64,000 bases of DNA from Lithodes maja (taxonomy: Eukaryota > Arthropoda > Malacostraca > Decapoda > Lithodidae). The stretch covers positions 1-64,000 of the forward strand of contig JBAKBP010003152.1 of NCBI GenBank assembly GCA_037953745.1. Reading direction: 5' to 3'. The notes below the pieces were generated by a model. The model did no database searches, was not told the origin of the DNA, and saw only the letters and a list, made by a program, of their open reading frames with translations. Shown piece after piece: positions 39,785 through 50,746 of the stretch (within the stretch, counting starts at the first letter, position 1; every line of letters begins with the position of its first letter). The position numbers and the translations under genes are program-made.

Positions 39785-41435
39785 ATGGAGCTCACACGAC
39801 CCTCACGCTCGCTCCCTGATGACACAACCAGCCCTCCTTCTGGTGGTGTTAGCCGCCATGGAAGGCAGAGGGTGGCTGCTAAAGACCCTACCTACCAGTA
39901 CGACACGCCCTACAGCTCGGAGGACGAAACACCTGCACCCAAAGCACGAAAAACACGTGCAAGCACGAGAAAGGTACAGAGGTCATTGGTGTTTCGGGAC
40001 ACTGCCACCACGACCCAGGCCACTGCAACAACCACTACCACCACCACTGCCACCACTGCCACCCCTGCCACCCCTGCCACCGGTACCAGCGACGCAGGAG
40101 GCCGCCCTAGGGCTGCAGAACCAGCGGGGGCAGGAAAAATTAAAGGCACGGGCGTAGGGAAGAGAACCCGTACGCCAGCCACAGTGCCCCTACCACCACC
40201 ACCACCCACCACCAGCCGCCTTTGGCCCGGCTGCCCCTGCCGCCCCTGCTGCCCCTGCCGCCCCTGCTGCCCCTGCCGCCCCTGCCGCCCCTGCCCAAGG
40301 AACAGGGAAGGGGAAGGGGAAGGGGAAAGGGAGAGGGAAAGCGACTGCTGGCCCTGCTGGCCCTGGTGTCCCTGCCGGCCCTGCTGCCCCTGTTGCCCCT
40401 GCTGCCCCTGCCGCCCATGCCGCCCCTGCCCAAGGAACAGAGAGAAGGGCGACAGGCACCACCATCATCTTGCCATCAAGGCCACGCACCACTGCTGCCC
40501 CTGCCGCTGCCCCTGCCGCCGCCCCCTGCCGCCGCCCCTGCCGCCGCCCCTGCCACCGCCTCTGCTGTCCCTGTCCATAAGACTCCCGCACGTGCAAAAG
40601 TGACCCGGAAAACTCTGACACCATCAAAGTATGCCGCCCTGCTGTTTGATGGTGATTCGCAGGACATTGGCAGCCCAGGTTTCTACGACGAAGCCCTATC
40701 ACGGGACCAAGGGTGGGGGGATTTGGGAGTGGACAGTGGGAGTGAGTCCGACGTCGGTGACGAGAATGAGGAAGGGCATCGTCTGTCAAGTGAAGAGGAG
40801 GGTGATGATGATGATGCAGTGCTGTATCGCGACCATGGAAGCGATATTTCAGACGATGAAGCAGACGCAGACGACATTCCGATCCCTGAGCTGCCTTCGT
40901 TCGATTGGTCTGACGGGGTCAATTTTGTACCTGACGTGCCCCAGTTCAATCCTGGGACGTCAGGAACAACTGACGACTGGCCCTGTGACGATCAAGCGAA
41001 CGAAAGCGACTTCTTCCTCGCTTTTTTCGACATGGAGGTAATGACGTACATCGTTGCCCAAACAAACGCCTACTACAGGTGGGTGTTTGGCAGATTGGAC
41101 GTCCTTTCTCCAAAAGCGAGAATACGAGGCTGGGTGGATACGACTGTGGAAGAATTTATGACGTTCTTTGCCTTGTTGTTCCTCATGCCTCTGATCAAGA
41201 AGCATGTGTTGCAACACTATTGGAAGCACGACCCTCTCATTGCCACCCCAACTTTCAATAAGTTCATGACTCGTGACAGATTTTTGTTGCTGCTAAGATT
41301 TATGCACTTTGCAGACAACGAAAATCCTAACAGGATTGACAGGATATGGAAAGTTCGGGATGTGTTCACCATGTTGTTGGAGAGGTATAGGAAATACTTT
41401 TACCCCTTCCTCAATTTGGTGATTGATGAGTCGCT
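39785..41435 (+). pseudogene. piggyBac-like transposase, N-terminal part
   Basis: The start is the ATG at 39785 in one frame (MELTRPSRS...), giving a basic, disordered N-terminus. Between about 40220 and 40560 the sequence is a minisatellite of CTGCCCCTGCCGCCC-like units coding Pro/Ala/Leu/Cys in the three frames. Indels there shift the reading so that the rest is in the frame open to 41435. After an acidic stretch (EEEGDDDDAV), the transposase domain begins: FLAFFDMEVMTYIVAQTN, WVDTTVEEFMTFFALLFLM, FNKFMTRDRFLLLLRFMHF, then LVIDESL with the first catalytic Asp of the RNase-H-like DDD core at about 41424. The frame is then cut by the LTR element at 41436. The matching second half starts at 49639. 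Confidence 0.85.
40020..40560. repeat. GC-rich minisatellite inside the transposase N-terminus
   Basis: The stretch combines (ACC)n/(CCACTG)n with many copies of CCCCTGCCGCCCCTGCTG and two copies of GCCCAAGGAACAG about 135 bp apart (about 40292 and 40428). It makes long open frames on both strands that are compositional artefacts. Copy-number change here explains the frame change of the transposase. Confidence 0.85.
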
Positions 41436-43291
41436 TGTGACGCATGTCGAGTATGAGCATGCTGTACAGAACGCCCAGTCATGCCCCACTCTCGCTAGGA
41501 TCGTCAGGGCAGGAACTTTGGCTGTAGTCTGTGTAAAGTTTCCTAACTTAGTTTATGTGAGCCGTTGTACTATAAGTATTATAAATATGTATTTTGTTTT
41601 CATCTGAGTCAACGAGTTCTATTTTATATCATTAGTTATAAGTGTTGTGTGTGGGACTTATATGTAATGATGAGAGGAGAGAGAGAGTATGTAACGGGGA
41701 CCAGTGAGTGCGCCACGCGGGCAGGTAGGCCTAATTCCCTCCTCCCTCCTCCCTCCTCCCTCTCAGTGCGTGGGAAATCCTTTGTCGATCCCAGATTGAG
41801 AGAGAATATTACGTAATGATTGTTAGTGGGCGGTCCTTAGTAGTTGGCGATATGCTCACTAGAGGGCCGAGTATAAAAAGGGAGGTCTCGCCACATATCC
41901 CTTAGAACTCATCAGGCAGAGCGACTTCTTATATCCCTTGCAACTATACATATTCTTCCGACTGATGTGAACTTTCTCTACTCTCTGAACCGCCTATCTT
42001 CTCCTCTTCCCGACCCTTTATAACCTCAATGACCCCCCCTTTGGTGCAGATTTAGTCAGCCAAAGTATTGTCGCTTGAGTTCTCACGAGATATATGCCTA
42101 TTAGATAGCCTATTTTGGAAGGGATAACTAGAATAGGATTGATTAATGTTTGTTGCACTCGTATATGCAATGCCCTGTGTATGATTATTCATGTTCCTGT
42201 TTTCTGCTGATCTAGGTGATGCTAGACTGGGATAAGGCTACTAGAGTTGTGATTCCCGATGTGTATTAGGTTTTGTTGAACCTGTACAATCGCAACGGAG
42301 ACTTGGAAAGCCTAGGTGGTCTTTCTGACTGTACCTTGGGAGTTTAGCACTGTGTTGCGAGTGAGGGCTTTTGCCTCTGCCACCCAGCACTGTGCTAACT
42401 CGTTTGCTTGACTTTGAGAGGATCGCCAGGAGAGAACCAGATACTAGTGATCTGGATCTCTCAAGAGAGCATCCCGTCAATTAACGTAATTTGGCCGCAC
42501 AGCCTTAAGGACCTCGCTAGGCTACGAGCCGCTTGCTCAGCCATTGTTTCCTAGCCTACTACATCCCAGCTAGACTTTGCTCGGTCAGCAGATACAGCAT
42601 AGTATTGAAGCTTTCCTTATGTATGTTATTGTTTATGCACTATTGATTTCATGTGTGGCACGCATAGCTACTTTAGAGATTAGTGGCCCCCGAGCACAAT
42701 CCTAGTAGGCTATTGCCAGTGCATTGTCGGAGTACTTCTTTTATATGTTTGCCATTTACTACTGTCTATTCTTATAATTCTTCTTATGCCAATTTAAAGC
42801 CTTTAATATTAGTTAATTGCCAGTGTGTTGCTTATTGAATTGCTGTTCAAAATCCGATACTTACTTCTTACGAGTATCCGAGAAACATCTAACTTTATCA
42901 GAAGATTCCTTGCTCGATGCTCGAGGACTATTGTTTAACGTAACGTAATAGTGCCGATCCGAAGTAGAGGGTGGAGGACTTCTTAAGTTCTTAGTCAAGG
43001 GTGGATTACTTCGGCTTCGGCCAACACTATTCTTTGGTGTTGTTGTATTTACTTCTTTGTTTGATTGTTGACCAGACTAGATAACTCCCGTCTTTTTATT
43101 AGTCTGTTGTGAAACGCTAGTACCGAGTTCTTGTATACCCCGTTATAGCAGATAGAACTCTGGAGGGTATTGGTGTTTTTTGTTCGGCTGGCAGTACTCT
43201 GGGGTTGGGATCGTGTGTTTCCGTTGTGGCAGCGAGCCATACTCGAGTCCTGTGTGAGAGCCTTAGTGTACCCGAGTGCCCGGTCGTAACA
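41436..43291 (+). repeat. 5' LTR
   Basis: This LTR is 1856 bp, TG...CA bounded. It contains a TATA box (TATAAAAA at 41872-41879) after a (CCCTCCT)n stretch at about 41737-41763. The same layout is in the 3' copy. Confidence 0.95.
41872..41879 (+). promoter_or_regulatory. TATA box of the 5' LTR
   Basis: TATAAAAA sits in the middle of the LTR, preceded by GC-rich sequence and followed by a pyrimidine-rich stretch. It is the likely core promoter of the element; transcription should start about 30 bp downstream. Confidence 0.6.
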
Positions 43292-43293
43292 AA

Positions 43294-43311
43294 TGGCGAC
43301 CTTGCTTAGGA
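43294..43311 (+). other. Primer-binding site of the LTR element
   Basis: TGGCGACCTTGC begins two bases after the 5' LTR. TGG pairs with the CCA end of a tRNA. The TGGCGACC start resembles the tRNA-Arg-primed mdg1/412 group, but only the first bases match what I know, so the tRNA identity is tentative. Confidence 0.6.
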
Positions 43312-43505
43312 TTTTGTGAACAGTATAAATTTTTGCAGAGTTGTACAACATTTGTTTGTTTGTACTTTAGCGTGCATATTGAAGAATATTTTTTTTTGTA
43401 GGGCAATTAGTAGAGCATTTAAGAGACTCCAGTTAATTTAGTAATTAGTGCTTGCATAAGGAAGTTTAACACTTTTGTCTCGAGAATTTTTTTGTGAACT
43501 TCAGT

Positions 43506-46500
43506 ATGTCGTGCCCTAGCACTGACGAGGAGCGAGAGATGCCCTTTGAAGAGGTGCCGTTAGTAACCAGTGAGGAGGATGCTAGAGTTTTTGTGAGTAA
43601 ACGGTACCACGTGACGAAGGAGAGGCTGACTGGGGTGGATGTTTATGGCTTGCACCTGATAGCCAAGGTTTTGGGTATATCCAATGTAGCAGCGATGTCC
43701 AAGGGGGAGCTGATTTCCTGGGTGTTGCGTGGGCGACATGGGGTTTCGGAGGAGAGGGCGTTTGGGGGGGTTCCTCCCCAGATCCCCTCTCACTCGACTC
43801 CCACAGTGCCGTCCACTCAGTTGCCGGAGGTTAGCACTCTCCCACAGAGGGATGAGAATTGGCAGATTGGAGTGCCCTCGGGCGGTGCACATGGTGGTTC
43901 CCCAGTTCTTGCCCCCCCTCCTTCAGTAGTGGCAGCTCCCTCTTCCTGCCTGTCTCCAGATATGATGTTTAGACTTGAGCTTGCTAAGATTGAGATTGAG
44001 GCTAGGAAGCAGGAGAAGGAGATTGAGGCGAAGAATGAGACTAGGAGGCATGAGATTGAGGCGGAGAATGAGACTAGGAGGCACGAGGCTGAGCTTAGGT
44101 ACGACTCCGAGAAATATTGTGCTCAAATAGATTTAGATAAGACTCGTGCAGAGTCGACAGGGACTCGGATGGGCCGTGAGGGCCAAGTAAGAGAACAGTC
44201 CTTGTCCCACTTAGTCAAATTGGTGCCGGCATTTAGTGAAACTGAAGTCACAGAATTTTTTAATCGTTTTGAGAAGAAGTGTAGGGAGCATAATTGGCCT
44301 GAAGAGAAGTGGGCAGCTCTAGTCTCCTCAAGACTTACGGGTAAGGGTCTGAAGGCTTATGATGCACTGCCTTTAGAGTCTTGCATTGACTACCCAGAAT
44401 TGAAGAGAGCTGTCCTACGGGCATACGAGTTGCAACCAGAAACATATCGATTGAAGTTTCGGGGTGTTACAAAGACTAGGGAGGCGACCTTTCTTGAACA
44501 TGCCTGGGACTTAAAAGATGCACTTACAAACTGGACACGTTCTGAGAAAGCTGAGACGGCCGAACAGTTGACTGAGCTGTTTCTGCTCGAGCAGTTTTAT
44601 AAGTGTACAGGTGCAGAAATGAATTTAACTATTAAAGAAAAGAACCCAAAAACTCTACAGGAGGCAGCTGAGATGGCTGACCTCCGGCTATCACTAATTC
44701 GTGGGTGCGGGTCTGCTCAGCGTAGTGAGGCAGGTAACAAGGGGCGTGACGCCCCACCCCCCCGAGTTAGTGATATACATTATGCAAACAAGTACAAGAG
44801 TCATGATACCAAGACTGACCACAAGACTAGCACCGTCCCATTTAAGAAGGGGCCGGGCCCTTCCCAGTACCAAGGGAAGCCCAGAGGGGAGTTGGAGTGT
44901 TATCATTGTCATGAAAAGGGGCACTTTGCAAGAGTCTGTCCTAGCAAACCACCTACAGCAGCTGTGTCTTTGGCCTGCAACATTGGGGTGTCTTCGAAGT
45001 TTTCTGAGTTTGCCCGGGGCAGTTCGTCAGAGGCTGAGGCACAGCCAATGCAGAAGCACCTGGGAGGCTCGAACCCTGCTCAGGATGTTTTTTGCGACCA
45101 TAGAGGACGGGGTTGCGTGATGTGGGCGGGGCGCAAGCATGGAGTAGAGGTCTTGCGTGATACAGGTGCTTCCCAGACTCTGATGAATAACTTGACTGGC
45201 TACCCTATAAATGCGGCTCGGGTGGTAGTGGTGCAGGGTATTAATGCATCTCGGTCATACCCGCTGGTGCGGTTGGAGTTGGAGGTGGATGGTGTGGCAC
45301 GTGAATTGGATGTCGGGATTGTGGAGAAACTGCCAGTGGAGGGCGTCGACCTTCTTCTCGGCAACGACTTTGCAATGCCCGCTTCTGAGGTTCTACCCTT
45401 AGTCGTTGCCGAGAGGCCGGCCGACGTGAGTGGGGAAGAGCAAGAGTGGGTCGAGCAGTGCCAGACACAACCCATGGCGTGTGTTGTCACCCGAGCTCGG
45501 GCAGTTAAAGTGTCACAGCCTAGTCCTCCGTCTTCAGACCAGCAGAGGAACGATCAACAGGAGGAGGCTAAAGCTGGAGTTGGTTTTAAGAGTTTTGACT
45601 CGGCGGCTCTCCTGGGTGATTCAGTATTGGCCCCTATGTTAGAGTCTGGAGAGGCCCCAGGACCTGTCACAGCTAGTGAGGAGGTAGGGCAGGAAGAGAC
45701 TCCGAGGCAGCAACGTTACACACGGAGAGAAAAAAGGGTTGCTCAGTTTGATATTGGGGGAGGACTTGGGTTGCTTCGGAAGCATCTAGACAGGTTGGTT
45801 CCCTCAGATATTTGTAAACTGCAGTTGGAGGATCCGGAAGTTCAGAAGTGTGGTAATGGTGCTGTCGAGATTAAACACGAGGACGGGGAAGCATGTCATG
45901 TGAACCTGTTGGAGGAGTTTGTGAGGCAACCACCTGAGCAGCCTACTGTCCCTGCGTTGGTCTGCCGCGGCCAAGGTGGAGAAGGAGAGGGGGGCAGTAG
46001 GGCACAGGTGGAGGAGAGTAGGGATTGTTATGTCTCGGCGGAGCCGTGGGTGGGGGACACGAGTCTGGTGGCTGTGGAAGCGCTAGAGCACCTGCCTGAG
46101 CAGCAGTGTGCAGCACTCCAGCACCAGCTCGGTTCATACCCCACTGGTCGTGCCGAGCCCCTGAGTCTCACAACTCGGGCGGTGCAAGATGTTCCACGGG
46201 CAGGTCACGTGAATGTTGAAAGACCGTTAGCCTCGTTGTTTCGGTGGTTCAAGGTGGGCGACGAGGCTTTGGCATGGTTGCCAGGTCAGGGTCGACCCAT
46301 GGCTGCCAAGGGTGGTGGTCAAAAGGAGGACATTGAGCAGATTGGTAAGGCCGGCTGTGGTATCGCAGTGCCCGGTCGTCGCATAGCCTCCCAATGCTGC
46401 TCTAGTCTAATGCAACAGCCCTACCATAGACCGACTGTATCTGGCCATGTCGCTGAAAGCGGTGATGCTGCGCAGGCAGATGTCGTCACAAGGAATGCGG

Positions 46501-47291
46501 GGGTGCGCATGTACGGTATCGGCGGGGAAGCCTTAGCAATAATGAACTATGGGAGTGACTGCACAGGTGGTACTGATTGTCCCTCTCATGACCTGGCTGT
46601 TCTAGGGACGAAGGTGGAGAAGGAGGGAGACTACAGGTTAGAAGCTGCGGTCTCGGCTGGGTTGTGGGAGGGCACTGGGCATGTTGTTCATGGAGACAGT
46701 GCAAGGCAGTTGTTTACTAGGCTATGGCAGTACTTTCGCATGTTTGTTGCTTCTCCAGGCCTGATGTACGGGGTAGAATCCGACATGCAGGCTGGAGATA
46801 GTGCAAGGCTCAGTTTAATTCCCTACCGTATAAATCCTGCTCGACAGCCTGTGGTGCAAGCAGAGCTGGATTACGTGTGGACGAAGGGTCTGAGGGATAA
46901 GGAATGTCGTGAGTGGTCGTTGCGAGTAACTTTGTCCGAGCGTGCTAAAGAGGTATGTGGTTTTGCTGTGGACGGGAGTACCTACCGGTGCAATGTTATG
47001 CCTGACGGACTTAAGAATGCACTAGCAACGTTTCAGAACCTGATGAATGAAATTGAAAAGGACGATGATGCGCTGGGGCATTTCGAGGTCTATGTTCCAG
47101 CCTATGGTCCGGTCGTTGTAGTTTACCCAGATCATCACCCTCTCAAGTTCTTGGACCAGTTTCACAATCGGAATATGAGGCGGACCAGGTGGTCACTAAG
47201 GTTATTGGTATATAACCTGGACATATGCCATATTGCCGGTTGTGACAACGTGGTTGCAGATGGTCGTTCAAGGGTATATGATCCTGGGTAG
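43506..47291 (+). CDS. Gag-protease protein with scrambled pol fragments (LTR element)
   Basis: I start at the ATG at 43506; the open frame extends a few codons upstream without ATG. The product is about 1261 residues, uninterrupted. Order (numbering approximate): N-terminal helix-rich region; a charged coiled segment with repeats of EIEAENETRRHE (about 160-215); a SCAN/gag-like helical domain (240-400); zinc knuckle CYHCHEKGHFARVC (about 465); aspartic protease start VLRDTGASQTLM (about 552). Then come an integrase-tail-like block (HVNLLEEF, about 800), another integrase C-terminal block (FKVGDEALAWLPG, about 917), a fragment of reverse transcriptase (YRCNVMPDGLKNALATFQNL, about 1160) and the end of RNase H (DHHPLKFLDQF...NVVADGRSR, about 1210-1260). 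The YxDD catalytic box and the integrase core are absent, and integrase pieces precede RT pieces, the reverse of a normal gypsy-type element. It must depend on enzymes from another element. Confidence 0.8.
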   Translation: MSCPSTDEEREMPFEEVPLVTSEEDARVFVSKRYHVTKERLTGVDVYGLHLIAKVLGISNVAAMSKGELISWVLRGRHGVSEERAFGGVPPQIPSHSTPTVPSTQLPEVSTLPQRDENWQIGVPSGGAHGGSPVLAPPPSVVAAPSSCLSPDMMFRLELAKIEIEARKQEKEIEAKNETRRHEIEAENETRRHEAELRYDSEKYCAQIDLDKTRAESTGTRMGREGQVREQSLSHLVKLVPAFSETEVTEFFNRFEKKCREHNWPEEKWAALVSSRLTGKGLKAYDALPLESCIDYPELKRAVLRAYELQPETYRLKFRGVTKTREATFLEHAWDLKDALTNWTRSEKAETAEQLTELFLLEQFYKCTGAEMNLTIKEKNPKTLQEAAEMADLRLSLIRGCGSAQRSEAGNKGRDAPPPRVSDIHYANKYKSHDTKTDHKTSTVPFKKGPGPSQYQGKPRGELECYHCHEKGHFARVCPSKPPTAAVSLACNIGVSSKFSEFARGSSSEAEAQPMQKHLGGSNPAQDVFCDHRGRGCVMWAGRKHGVEVLRDTGASQTLMNNLTGYPINAARVVVVQGINASRSYPLVRLELEVDGVARELDVGIVEKLPVEGVDLLLGNDFAMPASEVLPLVVAERPADVSGEEQEWVEQCQTQPMACVVTRARAVKVSQPSPPSSDQQRNDQQEEAKAGVGFKSFDSAALLGDSVLAPMLESGEAPGPVTASEEVGQEETPRQQRYTRREKRVAQFDIGGGLGLLRKHLDRLVPSDICKLQLEDPEVQKCGNGAVEIKHEDGEACHVNLLEEFVRQPPEQPTVPALVCRGQGGEGEGGSRAQVEESRDCYVSAEPWVGDTSLVAVEALEHLPEQQCAALQHQLGSYPTGRAEPLSLTTRAVQDVPRAGHVNVERPLASLFRWFKVGDEALAWLPGQGRPMAAKGGGQKEDIEQIGKAGCGIAVPGRRIASQCCSSLMQQPYHRPTVSGHVAESGDAAQADVVTRNAGVRMYGIGGEALAIMNYGSDCTGGTDCPSHDLAVLGTKVEKEGDYRLEAAVSAGLWEGTGHVVHGDSARQLFTRLWQYFRMFVASPGLMYGVESDMQAGDSARLSLIPYRINPARQPVVQAELDYVWTKGLRDKECREWSLRVTLSERAKEVCGFAVDGSTYRCNVMPDGLKNALATFQNLMNEIEKDDDALGHFEVYVPAYGPVVVVYPDHHPLKFLDQFHNRNMRRTRWSLRLLVYNLDICHIAGCDNVVADGRSRVYDPG

Positions 47292-47778
47292 ATTGACACA
47301 CGGGTAGCCTCCTGCTTTAGTTTGAATAGTATTTTGCACTTGGTGCTTGTTGGCTCGCGATTGTAGCCCAGCGTATTGGGTCGTAAAGCAGGAGTTGAGC
47401 GTTTGGTATAGAAGAAAAATAGGCTGCCCTTATAGTGCAGCCGGAAAAAACATATTAAAACATAAAAAATCATAAAAAAACTCTTTCTTTTTGATATAGA
47501 TAATTGTATAAGTTTGTCATAGCCTATAGAGTTTGAGTAGTCCACCAACTATCAAACGGCTGAGCTGCTGTAAGCTCGCTCTGGGAGCATGATATTGTGT
47601 CTTTTGCTATTGTTGGGAGGAGTTATAAAATGTGAATTTTTTTTTTATAATAAGATGTGTTTTGATGATAAACTCAGCTTTGTTTTAGTGCCATGCGGTC
47701 GCTGGGTGTGAGGGGCTTGATGGGGTTCTGTGTGTCAGATTTTAGCTCAGGGTTGAGCAAGTAAAATCTTGGGGGAGG
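47292..47778 (+). other. 3' untranslated region and polypurine tract of the LTR element
   Basis: There is no convincing gene here. The region is AT-rich with a T-run at about 47638, and ends in the purine tract CTTGGGGGAGG (47768-47778) directly before the 3' LTR, where plus-strand DNA synthesis would be primed. Confidence 0.7.
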
Positions 47779-49634
47779 TGTGACGCATGTCGAGTATGAG
47801 CATGCTGTACAGAACGCCCAGTCATGCCCCACTCTCGCTAGGATCGTCAGGGCAGGAACTTTGGCTGTAGTCTGTGTAAAGTTTCCTAACTTAGTTTATG
47901 TGAGCCGTTGTACTATAAGTATTATAAATATATATTTTGTTTTCATCTGAGTCAACGAGTTCTATTTTATATCATTAGTTATAAGTGTTGTGTGTGGGAC
48001 TTATATGTAATGATGAGAGGAGAGAGAGAGTATGTAACGGGGACCAGTGAGTGCGCCACGCGGGCAGGTAGGCCTAATTCCCTCCTCCCTCCTCCCTCCT
48101 CCCTCTCAGTGCGTGGGAAATCCTTTGTCGATCCCAGATTGAGAGAGAATATTACGTAATGATTGTTAGTGGGCGGTCCTTAGTAGTTGGCGATATGCTC
48201 ACTAGAGGGCCGAGTATAAAAAGGGAGGTCTCGCCACATATCCCTTAGAACTCATCAGGCAGAGCGACTTCTTATATCCCTTGCAACTATACATATTCTT
48301 CCGACTGATGTGAACTTTCTCTACTCTCTGAACCGCCTATCTTCTCCTCTTCCCGACCCTTTATAACCTCAATGACCCCCCCTTTGGTGCAGATTTAGTC
48401 AGCCAAAGTATTGTCGCTTGAGTTCTCACGAGATATATGCCTATTAGATAGCCTATTTTGGAAGGGATAACTAGAATAGGATTGATTAATGTTTGTTGCA
48501 CTCGTATATGCATTTCCCTGTGTATGATTATTCATGTTCCTGTTTTCTGCTGATCTAGGTGATGCTAGACTGGGATAAGGCTACTAGAGTTGTGATTCCC
48601 GATGTGTATTAGGTTTTGTTGAACCTGTACAATCGCAACGGAGACTTGGAAAGCCTAGGTGGTCTTTCTGACTGTACCTTGGGAGTTTAGCACTGTGTTG
48701 CGAGTGAGGACTTTTGCCTCTGCCACCCAGCACTGTGCTAACTCGTTTGCTTGACTTTGAGAGGATCGCCAGGAGAGAACCAGATACTAGTGATCTGGAT
48801 CTCTCAAGAGAGCATCCCGTCAATTAACGTAATTTGGCCGCACAGCCTTAAGGACCTCGCTAGGCTACGAGCCGCTTGCTCAGCCATTGTTTCCTAGCCT
48901 ACTACATCCCAGCTAGACTTTGCTCGGTCAGCAGATACAGCATAGTATTGAAGCTTTCCTTATGTATGTTATTGTTTATGCACTATTGATTTCATGTGTG
49001 GCACGCATAGCTACTTTAGAGATTAGTGGCCCCCGAGCACAATCCTAGTAGGCTATTGCCAGTGCATTGTCGGAGTACTTCTTTTATATGTTTGCCATTT
49101 ACTACTGTCTATTCTTATAATTCTTCTTATGTCAATTTAAAGCCTTTAATATTAGTTAATTGCCAGTGTGTTGCTTATTGAATTGCTGTTCAAAATCCGA
49201 TACTTACTTCTTACGAGTATCCGAGAAGCATCTAACTTTATCAGAAGATTCCTTGCTCGATGCTCGAGGACTATTGTTTAACGTAACGTAATAGTGCCGA
49301 TCCGAAGTAGAGGGTGGAGGACTTCTTAAGTTCTTAGTCAAGGGTGGATTACTTCGGCTTCGGCCAACACTATTCTTTGGTGTTGTTGTATTTACTTCTT
49401 TGTTTGATTGTTGACCAGACTAGATAACTCCCGTCTTTTTATTAGTCTGTTGTGAAACGCTAGTACCGAGTTCTTGTATACCCCGTTATAGCAGATAGAA
49501 CTCTGGAGGGTATTGGTGTTTTTTGTTCGGCTGGCAGTACTCTGGGGTTGGGATCGTGTGTTTCCGTTGTGGCAGCGAGCCATACTCGAGTCCTGTGTGA
49601 GAGCCTTAGTGTACCCGAGTGCCCGGTCGTAACA
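47779..49634 (+). repeat. 3' LTR
   Basis: This LTR is the same length as the 5' LTR (1856 bp), with about six visible substitutions (for example AATATATATTTTG for AATATGTATTTTG near 47930, and CATTTCCC for CAATGCCC near 48512). Its TATA box is at 48215-48222. It is followed by the CGCT duplicate and the rest of the transposase. Confidence 0.95.
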
Positions 49635-49638
49635 CGCT

Positions 49639-50746
49639 CGTGCTCTTCAAAGGACGTCTTGTTTTCAAGCAGTATATCCCCTTGAAAAGGCATAGGTTCG
49701 GAATCAAGCTCTTCGTTTTGTGTGACTGCAAAACTGGAATAGTGCTTGACATGATCGTGTACACAGGCACTGACATTGACATACCGAAAGCCGCTGCCAA
49801 TGACCCCATGGGCATGTCAGGTGCCATCGTCAGGAAAATGTTGGCACCTTACCTGGCCAAAGGCCACATCATCTACACTGACAACTGGTATACTTCTCCT
49901 GCTCTCTGCCAGTTTCTTCATGACAACCAAACGGGGTCATGTGGGACTGTCAGAAAGACAAGAAAGTTTATGCCAAAGTTCACAGGTAATGTCATTCCTC
50001 TCACAGATGCCTCCTCCAGTGACACACCTTCAGAAGACGACCTGGCCCAGGAACACCGCGAGAGGCATGTGCGAAGAAGGCGACGAAAGGGGCAGAAATA
50101 CAAGCAGCTCGAGAAGTGTGGGAAACTGATAGCCCTGAAGTGGAAGGATAAGCGAGACGTCCACCTGCTTTCCACCGTCCACACAGGTGCCCAGATGGAT
50201 TCTGGCAAAATCCACTACCGAACCAGGAAGACAATCTACAAGCCCGACATGGTAGTGGACTACACTAAGAACATGCGCCTGGTGGACAAGTCTGACTGTC
50301 AGCTGTCAGGCGTTGAGTGTCTAAGGAAGACTGTGAAGTGGTATCACAAGCTCTTCCTCCACCTAGTTGATATCACGATGCTCAACGCCTACAACTTGTG
50401 GTTGGTGAAAAAGGATATGGCCCCAAACCAGAAGCTGAAATTCCGGGAGTTCGTCTACAACGTCTCATACCAACTCCTGGAGAAGTATGGCACCACCACT
50501 CACAGACGTACGGCATGGCGTGGGGATCACGTTCCTGACCGCATCCAGCTGGGTGTCGAAAGACACTACCCCATCAACACTGAGATGCTTGGCACTCGTC
50601 GCAGGCAGGCGCAGTGCACCGTCTGCAGCACCAGTGTCAGGAAACCCCATGTCACCAAAAGAGTCACCTCAATGTGCGCCGAGTGCAAAGTTCCACTCTG
50701 CCTGGGTGACTGCTTCAGGGACTACCACACCTTCAAGAATTATTGA
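49639..50746 (+). pseudogene. piggyBac-like transposase, C-terminal part
   Basis: The reading resumes directly after the target duplicate with LFKGRLVFKQYIP and RHRFGIKLFVLCD, the block that follows the first catalytic Asp in PGBD proteins. The second catalytic Asp is in IIYTDNWYTS (near 49880) and the third probably in MRLVDKSD (near 50285). A basic stretch (RRRRRKGQKYK) and a Cys-rich C-terminal domain (CTVCSTSV...CAECKVPLC, about 50610-50710) follow; the latter is the zinc-binding DNA-contact domain of the family. No stop or shift is seen in this half, so the LTR insertion and the N-terminal minisatellite are the only visible defects. The stop is at 50744-50746. Confidence 0.9.

Larger units (their letters stand above)
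41436..49634 (+). mobile_element. LTR retrotransposon, 8.2 kb, recent, non-autonomous
   Basis: Two LTRs of 1856 bp (41436-43291 and 47779-49634) start TGTGACGC and end TCGTAACA. Target duplication CGCT lies at 41432-41435 and 49635-49638. A primer-binding-like TGGCGACCTTGC starts at 43294, and a purine tract TTGGGGGAGG ends at 47778. I found only about six base differences between the LTRs, so the insertion is recent. It sits in the first catalytic block of the piggyBac transposase. The internal region has one large ORF with gag, protease and scattered pol fragments, but no complete reverse transcriptase or integrase. Confidence 0.95.

Noticed and set aside
39910..40950. Long minus-strand frames rich in Gly, Ala and Pro
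   Set aside because: They arise from the GC-rich minisatellite and lie opposite the transposase.
41565..42480. Small frames inside the LTRs (also repeated at 47908-48823)
   Set aside because: They are identical in both LTRs, have no recognisable domain and lie in promoter/leader sequence.
46900..47291. Reading the LTR-element ORF as an autonomous gag-pol
   Set aside because: Catalytic reverse transcriptase and integrase core motifs are absent; only fragments remain.
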